DNA of 6,410 nucleotides, taken from contig PUMG01000007.1 in NCBI GenBank assembly GCA_003551265.1, positions 1 through 6,410 on the forward strand, in the 5' to 3' direction. The first letter of the stretch is position 1, and every line of letters begins with the position of its first letter. A program made the translations under genes and the position numbers. The notes beneath the pieces are model-generated. The model searched no databases. It saw nothing but the letters and a program-made list of their open reading frames with translations, and had not been told where the DNA came from. This document shows, piece by piece, positions 1-5,666 of this stretch. This DNA comes from Halovenus sp. Lineage in GTDB: Archaea > Halobacteriota > Halobacteria > Halobacteriales > Haloarculaceae.

Positions 1-107
1 CCAAAGACAAACTCACGCCCTACCTCAGAGCACTTCAACTTCGGAAGCGTGTTCGCCGCAAACCCGGCGACGAAGCACTCAAAATCATCCTCAGAACTGC
101 GCTATGA
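1..107 (+). CDS. C-terminal fragment of an unrecognised plus-strand gene (5' end outside window)
   Basis: A plus-strand frame is open from base 3 and ends with TGA at 105-107. It gives 34 residues that begin KDKLTPYLRALQLRK and end KIILRTAL. The peptide is basic and probably helical, with an Arg/Lys-rich patch (QLRKRVRRKPGDE). I recognise no family. It would converge on the minus-strand methyltransferase, leaving about 80 bp between the two stops. Only about half of its codons end in G or C, clearly lower than in the mevalonate cluster, which may mean a different origin or weak expression, though 34 codons is a small sample. It could be a real gene end, a decayed remnant or chance, because an open frame of 34 codons is not significant by itself. 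The true start lies left of the window. Confidence 0.4.
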   Translation, partial: KDKLTPYLRALQLRKRVRRKPGDEALKIILRTAL

Positions 108-139
108 TTTCACCAACAATCCTCTACCCATGAGCGATA

Positions 140-163
140 TACATATAATCACCTTCATATGTA
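140..163. repeat. Inverted repeat in the convergent intergenic gap
   Basis: TACATAT at 140-146 and ATATGTA at 157-163 form a perfect 7-bp inverted repeat with a 10-nt spacer. It lies in an AT-rich 81-bp gap (108-188) between the plus-strand fragment and the methyltransferase stop. The minus strand reads CTTTTAC just before the repeat, so it could contribute to termination of one or both converging transcripts. The stem is AU-rich and weak, so a chance palindrome is quite possible. Nothing else was seen in the gap. Confidence 0.3.
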
Positions 164-188
164 AAAGTTCGCACCAGAAGTCGAGCGT

Positions 189-797
189 TCACTCTCGCCA
201 GCGTCGGGGATACGATTGTCTCGTCCCGGTGGTTTTCCGGGCGACAATGCGTGCACTCGCCCGGCGCCTGTCGTCCGGACGCTCTTCGGTGGACTCGTCG
301 TAGTACAGAACGGTCAGATCGAGACACGCACGCAGAAGTTCGTTCGCACCGAAGCGGTACCGATCGTCACTCGGTCCTGACGGCGTGGACTCTATCGACC
401 GGAGATGGTGCTCGACGAACAGGTATCCACCGGGACGAATTGCCTCTTTGATGTCGGGAAACCGGTCGAGTGCACGGTAGTAGCTGATGGTCACGACATC
501 GTAGCGTTCGACAGGGAACGCGTACGTCGTGAGGTCGGCCTGGACGAGGTTCAATCGGTTGTCGATTCCTCGATCGGCCGCCAGCTCACGGGTGATCTGC
601 AGTCCCTCTCGAGATTTGTCGACCGCGTCAACGTCGTAGCCTGCCTCGGCCAGAAACAGCGCGTTCCGACCCGTTCCAGTCGCGATGTCGAGCGCCCGAT
701 CGCCGGGAAACTCATCAATATAGTGGCACAGAACTGGTGAAGGGTCCGGGTCTGTCGGATACTCCCCCGTTCGAAATCGTTCGTCCCATGTCGTCAT
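189..797 (-). CDS. Class I SAM-dependent methyltransferase (TehB-like / methyltransferase-25 type)
   Basis: This 202-residue protein has a Rossmann-fold methyltransferase core. Motif I is ALDIATGTGRNA at residues 35-46, the SAM-binding glycine loop. D60 closes strand 2 (DAVDKS) and is placed to bind the ribose hydroxyls. QADLT at 86-90 is the adenine-contacting acidic motif, and RPGGYLFVEHH at 121-131 is the post-motif strand. The N-terminus (WDERFRTGEYP) resembles the cap of small TehB-like enzymes. The substrate cannot be read from the sequence; family members act on small molecules, thiols, metalloids or other acceptors. The ATG is supported by a strong GAGGTGA site 7 nt upstream. It lies 29 nt after the 73-residue ORF on the same strand, so the two are probably co-transcribed. 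The C-terminal 30 residues are Arg-rich and not typical of the fold. Methyltransferase is secure; the subfamily is tentative. Confidence 0.88.
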   Translation of the reverse strand: MTTWDERFRTGEYPTDPDPSPVLCHYIDEFPGDRALDIATGTGRNALFLAEAGYDVDAVDKSREGLQITRELAADRGIDNRLNLVQADLTTYAFPVERYDVVTISYYRALDRFPDIKEAIRPGGYLFVEHHLRSIESTPSGPSDDRYRFGANELLRACLDLTVLYYDESTEERPDDRRRASARIVARKTTGTRQSYPRRWRE

Positions 798-804
798 CGC
801 TCGT

Positions 805-811
805 TCACCTC
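805..811 (-). promoter_or_regulatory. Strong Shine-Dalgarno site for the methyltransferase
   Basis: The minus strand reads GAGGTGA, followed by 7 nt (ACGAGCG) and the ATG at 797. This is a 7-nt match to the complement of the archaeal 16S rRNA 3' end (AUCACCUCCU). It fixes the methyltransferase start and implies translation from within a longer transcript, not as a leaderless message. Confidence 0.75.
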
Positions 812-826
812 AACGGCGCAAGTTAG

Positions 827-1048
827 CTACTCTAGCGCGTAATCCGCCAGCGAGTGGTAGTGTTTCCAGTGTGCAGTTACGGCGTCGAGTCTGAAACTGA
901 GCGTGCCGTCGGATAGCTGTAGCGTCACCGAATCGTCCCCGATTTCTGTGTCGTGGAGGTGTAGTTCGAGCGGTGCATCTATCTCCTCGACAGCCACCAT
1001 CAGTTCGCCTGCCTCTTCGAGTTCTGACTGTAGTGTTTTGGCGTCCAT
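827..1048 (-). CDS. Small acidic conserved-looking hypothetical protein (73 aa)
   Basis: The product has 73 residues and I recognise no family. It is strongly acidic, with about 17 Asp/Glu against three Lys/Arg, as expected for a soluble haloarchaeal cytosolic protein. A helical N-terminal half (SELEEAGELMVAVEEIDA) is followed by probable beta strands (LELHLHD, SVTLQLSDGTLSFRLD). The C-terminus carries a histidine cluster, HWKHYH at 60-65, with further His at 30 and 32, which might bind a metal; that is speculation. There is no signal peptide or membrane segment. The start is supported by AAGGAGGA ending 8 nt before the ATG. It sits between idsA (57-nt gap) and the methyltransferase (29-nt gap). 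Coding is likely given the strong ribosome-binding site, the acidic composition and the tight spacing. Confidence 0.75.
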   Translation of the reverse strand: MDAKTLQSELEEAGELMVAVEEIDAPLELHLHDTEIGDDSVTLQLSDGTLSFRLDAVTAHWKHYHSLADYALE

Positions 1049-1056
1049 TGTACAGG

Positions 1057-1064
1057 TCCTCCTT
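1057..1064 (-). promoter_or_regulatory. Strong Shine-Dalgarno site for the 73-aa ORF
   Basis: The minus strand reads AAGGAGGA, then 8 nt, then the ATG at 1048. It is the best purine-rich ribosome site in the window and is the main reason to accept this small ORF as a real gene. Confidence 0.75.
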
Positions 1065-1076
1065 CACGCTGAACGG

Positions 1077-1097
1077 TAATAAAACGGGGCGGCCGTT
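1077..1097 (-). terminator. GC hairpin followed by U-rich tract after idsA; the tract also resembles a TATA box
   Basis: Eight nucleotides past the idsA stop the minus strand has AACGG-CCGCC-CCGTT (arms 1093-1097 and 1083-1087), which runs directly into a TTTTATTA tract (about 1077-1084). As RNA this is a short GC stem followed by a U-rich run, like an intrinsic terminator. As DNA the same TTTTATTA lies about 30 bp upstream of the next start codon (1048), which is the distance of an archaeal TATA box from a transcription start near 1055. The two readings are not exclusive: the element could end the rnj-idsA message and start a new one. The stem is only 5 bp, so each role alone is moderate. 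Confidence 0.45.
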
Positions 1098-1105
1098 CCC
1101 ACGAA

Positions 1106-2146
1106 TCAGTACTCGCGCTCGACGAGATAGTCCGCGATGTCACACAGCCTGTCGCGGGCCTCGTTGTCCGGGAGCACTTCGAGGTGTTTCTTGCCGCTCT
1201 GGACGTACTCCTGTGCCGTCTCGCGGGCGTATTCGATGCTTCCTGACGCTTCGAGCACCTCGACGGCCTGCTCGATTTCTTTCTCTGAGACTGCTTCGAC
1301 CGAGTCCGTATCGACGAGGTTGTCGACATCGACACCCTGGTTGCGCGCGTGAACCGTAATGAGGGTCTGTTTGTTCTCGACGAGGTCGCTCCCACGCTGT
1401 TTCCCGAGTTTCCCGGTCGGAGTCGTCAGGTCGAGCAAGTCGTCCTGAATCTGGAATGCGCGACCGACGTCGAGTCCGTAACTGTGCAGCGAGTCGACTG
1501 CATCGTTGTAGCCGAGGACGATTGCAGGCACACTTGCGGCCGCAGCGTAGAGCACGGCCGTCTTCAACTCGACCATCTCCGTGTACTCTTCAGGGGTCAC
1601 GTCCTCTCTGGTTTCGAACTCGATGTCGAGCGCCTGTCCCTCACAGATTTCAGTGCAGGTCGTCGCAAGCTCTGCGAGCGCACGGACTGAGCGGTCCGGT
1701 GGTGCGCCCGTATGGAGGATGTTCTCGAACGCCTTGGAGTAGAGCGTATCACCGGCGAGAATCGCTGTCGAGAGGTCGTACTCCCGGTGAACTGCCCGAA
1801 CGCCACGCCTGACGTCGTCGTCGTCCATGATGTCGTCGTGAATCAGCGTGAACGACTGAATAATTTCGATGCTGACCGCTGCTGACAGGACGTCCACATC
1901 TCTCCCATCTGGTGTCGGGAACTGGCGATACTCCTGCGAGCCGGGGTCGACGTCAGCGAGTGAATCAGCAGAGAGCAAGAGCATGGTCGGACGTAGTCGC
2001 TTTCCGCCAGCGTCGAGTAGATACCGGGATGCCTCGTACAGCCGCTCCGGGTGTTTTATCGGGAGATCCTCCTCGATGGCCTGGTTGACCCGGCGTCGAC
2101 ACCGCGCGATAGTCTCTTCGATTGCCTGCTGTCTCGTCATGCTCAC
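1106..2146 (-). CDS. idsA: Polyprenyl diphosphate synthase, probably geranylgeranyl diphosphate synthase
   Basis: This type I (all-trans) short-chain prenyltransferase condenses IPP with allylic diphosphates in the cytosol to make the C20 chains of archaeal ether lipids. The 346-residue product has the family motifs in order: GGKRLRP (47-53) for IPP binding, the first aspartate-rich motif DDIMD (104-108) followed by RRG, and the second aspartate-rich motif DDLLD (235-239) preceded by GRAFQIQ. F99, five residues before the first motif, matches the position known to set C20 length in archaeal GGPP synthases, so GGPP is the likely product; product length is inferred. Residues 64-86 form an acidic insertion. 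Translation can begin at GTG 2146, overlapping the rnj stop as GTGA, or at ATG 2140, just after it; both imply coupling to rnj. The ATG (MTRQQAIEE) is a serious alternative. Confidence 0.93.
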   Translation of the reverse strand: MSMTRQQAIEETIARCRRRVNQAIEEDLPIKHPERLYEASRYLLDAGGKRLRPTMLLLSADSLADVDPGSQEYRQFPTPDGRDVDVLSAAVSIEIIQSFTLIHDDIMDDDDVRRGVRAVHREYDLSTAILAGDTLYSKAFENILHTGAPPDRSVRALAELATTCTEICEGQALDIEFETREDVTPEEYTEMVELKTAVLYAAAASVPAIVLGYNDAVDSLHSYGLDVGRAFQIQDDLLDLTTPTGKLGKQRGSDLVENKQTLITVHARNQGVDVDNLVDTDSVEAVSEKEIEQAVEVLEASGSIEYARETAQEYVQSGKKHLEVLPDNEARDRLCDIADYLVEREY

Positions 2147-3489
2147 TCGACTAGCTGTACCATGTGGCCGTTGCGGGTGACGTGAATGTCACGGTCCAGT
2201 TTGTACCCCTCGCTGCTCGCGAGTTCGACGTACGGGGCGAACCCTTTCATGTTCTGGTGAGCAGGGATGATGTGCTGTGGCTGGAGCGCGTCGAGCATCT
2301 GGTAGTGCCCCTCTGTGTTGAGGTGGCCCGAGACGTGAATGTCGTCGTAAATCCGTGCCCCTTGCATCTGAAGCAGCGTCTCGGACTGGTAGCGCTGCCC
2401 CTCGTTTGTCGGCTCTGGAATCACCCGTGCCGAGAAGATGACCTTGTCCCCGTCGTCGAGTTCGTACGGCGTCTCGCCACGACCCATCCGGGTCAACATC
2501 GCGCGTGGTTCACCCTGGTGACCCGTGACGATTGGGAGGAAGTTCTCCTTGCCCTCGTTCATCACGCGCTTGAACGTCCGGTCCACGGACTTGCGGTGAC
2601 CGTACATCCCGAGGTCCTCCGGGAATTCGACGAAGCCGAGACGCTCCGCTGTGCCGGAGTACTTCTCCATCGAGCGACCGAGCAACACGGGCTTGCGACC
2701 GATGTCGTCAGCGAACTCGACCAGCGACTTCACACGTGCGATGTGTGAGGAGAACGTCGTCGCCACGATACCGCCGTCGTAGTCTTCGATGCTCTGCATC
2801 ACGTCCTTGAGGTGACGGCGGGCGACTGCTTCGCTCGGGGTCCGTCCCTTCTTGCCAGCGTTCGTACAGTCCTCGATGTAACACAGGACACCGTTTCCTT
2901 CGCGACCGATCTCACGGAAGCGCTTCATGTCGATCGGGTCACCAATGACCGGCGTGTGGTCGATACGCTTGTCCAGTCCGTAAACGATTGCACCCTCGGG
3001 GGTGTGCAACACGGGGTTGATGGCGTCGATAATCGAGTGGGTCACGTTGACGAACTCCAGTTCGCTCTGGTCGCCAATTCGCATCGTGTCGCCAGGGTCC
3101 ATCTTGACGAGGTCGTTCTGGACACCGAATTTCTCCTCGCTCTGAATCTGCTGTTTCACCAGTTCGATGGTGAACGGCGTCGCTACGATTGGTGCGTCGT
3201 AGCGGTGAGCGAGTTTCGAGATTGCGCCGATGTGGTCGAGGTGACCGTGTGTCGGGACGATTGCTTTAACGTCGCCTTCGAGGTCGGACATCACCCGGTC
3301 GTCGGGAATTGCGCCCATGTCGATGAGGTCGAGCGAGTGCATCCGCTCGGTTTCGACGTTGTCGTGAATCAGTACCTTCGAGAGGTTGAGGCCCATGTCG
3401 AAGATGACGACGTCGTCGTCCGCACGGACTGCCGTCATCTGGCGTCCCACCTCTTCGTAACCGCCGATTGTTGCGATTTCGATTTCCAT
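2143..3489 (-). CDS. rnj: Archaeal ribonuclease J (metallo-beta-lactamase / beta-CASP RNase)
   Basis: The 448-residue protein is the usual size for archaeal RNase J. Related archaeal enzymes are 5'-to-3' exoribonucleases for mRNA decay and RNA maturation. The zinc-binding motif HGHLDH is at 81-86, the next histidine at H151 (VTHSI), and the acidic motif 4 within YGLDKRID (D173). Beta-CASP features follow: TFSSHIAR (245-252), [14 protein letters not shown] (322-335), VSGH (386-389) and PAHQ (409-412), with the last histidines completing the metal site. There is no N-terminal KH domain, which separates it from the archaeal CPSF-type factor that carries KH domains. ATG 3489 is the only possible start: no in-frame ATG, GTG or TTG occurs in the leader. 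A GTGAT that could pair with 16S rRNA sits only 3 nt upstream. idsA overlaps its stop, and mvk/ipk lie upstream. Confidence 0.95.
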   Translation of the reverse strand: MEIEIATIGGYEEVGRQMTAVRADDDVVIFDMGLNLSKVLIHDNVETERMHSLDLIDMGAIPDDRVMSDLEGDVKAIVPTHGHLDHIGAISKLAHRYDAPIVATPFTIELVKQQIQSEEKFGVQNDLVKMDPGDTMRIGDQSELEFVNVTHSIIDAINPVLHTPEGAIVYGLDKRIDHTPVIGDPIDMKRFREIGREGNGVLCYIEDCTNAGKKGRTPSEAVARRHLKDVMQSIEDYDGGIVATTFSSHIARVKSLVEFADDIGRKPVLLGRSMEKYSGTAERLGFVEFPEDLGMYGHRKSVDRTFKRVMNEGKENFLPIVTGHQGEPRAMLTRMGRGETPYELDDGDKVIFSARVIPEPTNEGQRYQSETLLQMQGARIYDDIHVSGHLNTEGHYQMLDALQPQHIIPAHQNMKGFAPYVELASSEGYKLDRDIHVTRNGHMVQLVE

Positions 3490-3680
3490 CGTATCACGCC
3501 GAGGTGGCCGTTGCCCGGTAGGGACCGGCGACCTGCGACGACGGCCGTCTCTCCGACCGTCTGTGGTCCCGACTCTGTCGGTCGGCCGCCGTCTGAGACG
3601 CGGGCTCGAAAGCCAGCGTGTCGTCGTCCGGCGGCGCGCCGGTCGCCCGTGATTCCCCGGGGCGACCGTTCGCTCGGATA
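3490..3680 (-). promoter_or_regulatory. Long GC-rich structured 5' leader of rnj (possible cis-regulatory RNA)
   Basis: From the probable transcription start (about 3680) to the rnj ATG there are about 190 nt. On the coding strand I find no ATG or TTG in any frame. The only GTG is within the GTGATACG just before the rnj start and opens no meaningful ORF. The stretch is rich in short inverted repeats: 3640-3648/3660-3668 (9 bp); 3569-3573/3577-3581 (CCGAC-AGA-GTCGG); and 3506-3511/3541-3546 (GGCCGT/ACGGCC) enclosing 3515-3519/3524-3528 (CCGGT/ACCGG). It therefore looks like an untranslated structured leader. Most haloarchaeal messages have little or no leader, so this length is unusual. High GC makes short stems likely by chance; the 9-bp stem is the strongest element. 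Confidence 0.5.
3640..3668 (-). repeat. Perfect 9-bp GC-rich stem-loop near the 5' end of the rnj leader
   Basis: On the minus strand CGGTCGCCC (3668-3660) is followed by an 11-nt loop (CGGGGAATCAC) and GGGCGACCG (3648-3640), a perfect complement. It would begin about 12 nt after the inferred transcription start. A 5'-proximal stem is expected to hinder a 5'-to-3' exonuclease such as RNase J, which suggests, without proving, a role in stability or autoregulation of the rnj message. A DNA-level operator just downstream of the promoter is the alternative. Confidence 0.6.
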
Positions 3681-3702
3681 TCTCTAGCTCTTACGGCAAC
3701 CC

Positions 3703-3710
3703 TTAAAAGA
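3703..3710 (-). promoter_or_regulatory. Likely archaeal promoter (TATA box) for rnj-idsA
   Basis: The minus strand reads TCTTTTAAGG about 40 bp after the stop of the membrane-protein gene, an AT-rich island in a GC-rich region with TTTTAA as the TATA-like core (3703-3708). Transcription would begin about 26 bp downstream, near 3680, giving rnj its own leader of about 190 nt. Read-through from the upstream gene is also possible. Confidence 0.5.
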
Positions 3711-3749
3711 ACGTTGGTTATGGTGTCGGAGGGAACCTTTGGCAGATTC

Positions 3750-4733
3750 TCACTGTTCGTCATCAACTGGGTCAGACAGCGGATCCGTCTTGTCGTCTTC
3801 AGCCGAGACATCCGGTTCCGCTGTCTCGTCGTCTTCCGTCGAGTCCTCAGATTCGTCTGCCTCGTCCCCACCTGCCGAGACGTTCGTCTTGTCTGTCTCC
3901 CTTCCTTCTGCTGGGGACTCGGGTTCGTCTGTTTCGGACTGGTTGAATAGCTCGTCAACAGATGGCTGTCGTGTTTCGTCTTCGGTCGACTCGGCTATTG
4001 ACTCGTAGGGCGGGAGCGTTCCCTCTCTCTGTGATTCCTGGTCGGTCGTTGTTGCTGGCTGACTCTCTTCTGTCTCTGTTTGATTCGTGACTGCGTCACC
4101 ATCCCTCCCAGATCCGAACGCAATCTCTTCTGCCGTGGGTTCCGGTGGGTCTGCTGTAGTCTGTTCTTGCCGTTCCGGTGGGTCTGAGTCGTCGGATGTC
4201 GTCGCCGGTACGCTGGTTGATTGCGGCTCTGTTTCTGACGGAGGTCTGTCGGGGACGTCAGCAGCACCGGGAACTGCTGGTCCAGAACGCGGGGAGACCT
4301 GTTCACCCGGTGATGGTCCAAGCGGTGCGGTTGCCGTGGGTTCACCACCACGGGATTCAGCCAGCGCTTTTTCGGCTGATGAATCTGAGGGGACACCTTC
4401 CTGTGGCTCTGTTCGTTCTGCGGGCATCCCAGACCGCTCTGGCACGGTCACAGAGAGTGAATCGGTCCCCGATGCGACACCCCAACGGGTTGCATCGGCG
4501 ATGAGTTTGTAGGAGAGACCGAACATCCCCATGAACCAGATGACGGTCCCGAGACCTGCGAGAACGATGCCACCGAACACCTCTGGGGACGCTGTGAGTC
4601 CATCAGTCAACTCGTTGGCCGCAATAAGCCCTCCAAGCACCATGCCGCCACCCCCGATGACGACGATTCCGAGCAGATACCCGAACAGCTGGAGTCCGTA
4701 CTTGAGACTGTCGACGACCGGGACGGTTGCCAT
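3750..4733 (-). CDS. Unrecognised protein with two membrane helices and a long acidic disordered tail
   Basis: The 327-residue product matches no family I can name. The N-terminal 90 residues hold two hydrophobic helices, about 16-39 (glycine-rich, GIVVIGGGGMVLGG) and 52-75 (GIVLAGLGTVIWFMGMFG), then DATRWGV. The remaining ~240 residues are Pro/Ser/Thr/Glu/Asp-rich, low in complexity and without cysteine, probably a disordered soluble tail. An imperfect repeat appears near its end (VSAGGDEADE 285-294, VSAEDDKTDP 309-318). It is a membrane protein; topology and function are unknown. The open frame extends to 4829, but I chose ATG 4733 because the first membrane segment follows it directly and a TATA-like box sits about 29 bp upstream, so a leaderless message starts there. 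It lies between ipk and rnj. The tail uses more A-rich codons than its neighbours, in line with its composition. Confidence 0.8.
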   Translation of the reverse strand: MATVPVVDSLKYGLQLFGYLLGIVVIGGGGMVLGGLIAANELTDGLTASPEVFGGIVLAGLGTVIWFMGMFGLSYKLIADATRWGVASGTDSLSVTVPERSGMPAERTEPQEGVPSDSSAEKALAESRGGEPTATAPLGPSPGEQVSPRSGPAVPGAADVPDRPPSETEPQSTSVPATTSDDSDPPERQEQTTADPPEPTAEEIAFGSGRDGDAVTNQTETEESQPATTTDQESQREGTLPPYESIAESTEDETRQPSVDELFNQSETDEPESPAEGRETDKTNVSAGGDEADESEDSTEDDETAEPDVSAEDDKTDPLSDPVDDEQ

Positions 4734-4755
4734 ACACGTTGCATCGGTAACCGAG

Positions 4756-4767
4756 AGTAAATAAATT
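4756..4767 (-). promoter_or_regulatory. Promoter for the membrane-protein gene, probably leaderless
   Basis: The minus strand reads AATTTATTTACT, preceded by a purine-rich BRE-like GGGG. The TATA-like core TTTATTTA (about 4758-4765) is centred roughly 28 bp from the ATG at 4733, so transcription would begin at or within a few bases of the start codon. No Shine-Dalgarno sequence is present before this ATG. Both facts fit the leaderless messages that dominate in haloarchaea and argue against the upstream ATG codons in the same frame. Confidence 0.65.
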
Positions 4768-4775
4768 CCCCATGA

Positions 4776-4810
4776 CACACTCACCGCTCGCTTCGCTCGC
4801 GGTTTGTGTG
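4776..4810. repeat. Interrupted inverted repeat upstream of the promoter, with GAGCGAAGCGAGC loop
   Basis: Plus-strand CACAC-TC-ACCGC (4776-4787) pairs with GCGGT-TT-GTGTG (4799-4810). This gives two 5-bp helices separated by a 2x2 mismatch, closed by an 11-nt loop. On the minus strand the centre is the short direct repeat GCGAGCGAAGCGAGCG. It lies only about 9 bp upstream of the TATA-like box, so it could be an operator, a terminator for mvk-ipk, or a remnant of a dispersed repeat. Confidence 0.5.
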
Positions 4811-4838
4811 CGTTGAACATCATTACCACTCACGCTAT

Positions 4839-4865
4839 GCTCCGCTAGCGCGGAGCGCCGCGCTC
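4839..4865 (-). repeat. Perfect hairpin after ipk with an overlapping alternative hairpin
   Basis: GCTCCGC (4839-4845) and GCGGAGC (4850-4856) form a perfect 7-bp stem with a 4-nt loop, about 30 nt past the ipk stop. A second stem, GAGCG (4853-4857) with CGCTC (4861-4865), shares part of one arm, so the two cannot form together. No clear U-run follows, so a classical intrinsic terminator is doubtful. A processing site or protection of the mvk-ipk message 3' end is plausible. The rest of the gap (4866-4887) shows nothing notable. Confidence 0.5.
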
Positions 4866-4887
4866 GTTCTGCAAGCCTGATTTCCTA

Positions 4888-5655
4888 CTATCCACGAACG
4901 ACCGTTCCTGCGCGCTCGTCCTGCAGGAACCGTTCGAGACTGTCGATATCGAAGACGCTCGCGGGGACGTCGAGTTGGAGCAACTGTCGAATTTTGTGTG
5001 CCATCCCTCCCGTGACATCGGTCGACTCACTCTCTCCGAGTATCGACGCAACCTCCTCGTATGAATCGATGGCCGGGACGACCGCCCCAGATTCGTCGAG
5101 TACGCCTGGAACTGTCGAACACAGGCCGACCCGGTCGGCAGCAAGCGACTCCGCAAGTGAGACGACGATATCGTCTCCGCTGAGGACGGTCCCACCCACG
5201 TCCGTGTCGACAACGACGTCACCGTGTGTCACCGGAACGAATCCCTCCGAGAGCATCGCCTCGAACTGGTCAGCAGGAAACGAGAGACCTGCTTTGTCCC
5301 GGCGGGCCATCGAAAGCGGCCGAACAGGGAGCGCTGGGACTCCCTGGTCGTGAAGCGCATCGAGAACGACGTCGTTCAGCCGACCCATCGCCCGGTGAAT
5401 CGCTGTGAGAACCTGTGCATCTTCCGTTCCTTCGGTGCTGGTGACCCCGTGTCCGGACGCATGGTGATGGCCGAAACTCCCTCCGCCGTGGACGAGCACT
5501 AGCTGGTGTCGTCGTCCGCTGTTCTGTTCGCTCTCCTCTTGAGCAAGAAACGATGCAATCACCTCACATGTCTTGGCGAGTGATTCCTCGTCGACGGTCT
5601 CTGGCTCGTCTTTGTGTGTGATGACGCTCCCGCCGAGTTTGAGTACGGTCAGCAC
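4888..5655 (-). CDS. ipk: Isopentenyl phosphate kinase
   Basis: This 255-residue amino-acid-kinase-fold enzyme phosphorylates isopentenyl phosphate with ATP to IPP, the last step before isomerisation and chain elongation in the archaeal mevalonate route. Diagnostic features are KLGGSVITHK (6-15) for phosphate binding, VHGGGSFGH (55-63) whose H63 aligns with the catalytic histidine that distinguishes IPKs from other family members, GDVVVDTDVGGTVLSGDDI (145-163), and the nucleotide-side motifs CSTVPGVLD (179-187) and TGGMAHKI (215-222). The length is typical. Translation starts at GTG (5653-5655), directly before LTVLKLGGS, with a GGTGA site that includes the mvk stop codon, so translation is probably coupled to mvk. 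A 154-bp gap with hairpins follows its TAG stop. The identification is firm. Confidence 0.95.
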   Translation of the reverse strand: MLTVLKLGGSVITHKDEPETVDEESLAKTCEVIASFLAQEESEQNSGRRHQLVLVHGGGSFGHHHASGHGVTSTEGTEDAQVLTAIHRAMGRLNDVVLDALHDQGVPALPVRPLSMARRDKAGLSFPADQFEAMLSEGFVPVTHGDVVVDTDVGGTVLSGDDIVVSLAESLAADRVGLCSTVPGVLDESGAVVPAIDSYEEVASILGESESTDVTGGMAHKIRQLLQLDVPASVFDIDSLERFLQDERAGTVVRG

Positions 5656-5661
5656 TCACGG

Positions 5662-5666
5662 TCACC
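5662..5666 (-). promoter_or_regulatory. Shine-Dalgarno site of ipk overlapping the mvk stop codon
   Basis: The minus strand reads GGTGA, whose last three bases are the mvk TGA stop, followed by 6 nt and the ipk GTG. It supports the GTG start of ipk and suggests that ribosomes finishing mvk reinitiate on ipk. Confidence 0.6.

Noticed and set aside
49..303. 84-codon plus-strand open frame across the convergent gap
   Set aside because: It runs through the AT-rich gap into the 3' end of the methyltransferase on the opposite strand and has no recognisable features. The frame ending at 107 has a more protein-like composition.
2164..2748. 194-codon plus-strand open frame opposite the 3' half of rnj
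   Set aside because: Antisense shadow of a confidently identified gene, without motifs or a ribosome-binding site.
3490..3680. RNase P RNA, 7S RNA or tRNA in the structured rnj leader
   Set aside because: The stretch is too short for the first two, and no conserved RNase P core or tRNA T-loop (GGTTCRA) was seen, so a cis leader is the simpler reading.
2812..3687. 291-codon plus-strand open frame opposite rnj
   Set aside because: It is a mirror of the rnj coding frame, a common effect in high-GC genomes. rnj has unmistakable catalytic motifs, and this frame shows no family features.
3494..3958. Minus-strand open frame covering the rnj leader and part of the acidic-tail gene
   Set aside because: Its upstream half is the alternative frame of the acidic-tail gene. 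The leader part has no usable start codon, and the encoded peptide is Arg-rich, unlike the acidic proteins around it. High G/C at third positions there reflects the overall GC of the leader.
3750..4463. Tandem DNA repeat in the acidic tail region
   Set aside because: The repetition is at the level of amino-acid composition with only imperfect peptide repeats near the end; no regular DNA period, CRISPR-like spacing or mobile-element ends were visible.
4734..4829. N-terminal extension of the membrane-protein frame up to an ATG at 4829
   Set aside because: The extra 32 residues run across the TATA-like box and the 4776-4810 inverted repeat, have no Shine-Dalgarno in front, and precede an ATG with ideal leaderless promoter spacing.
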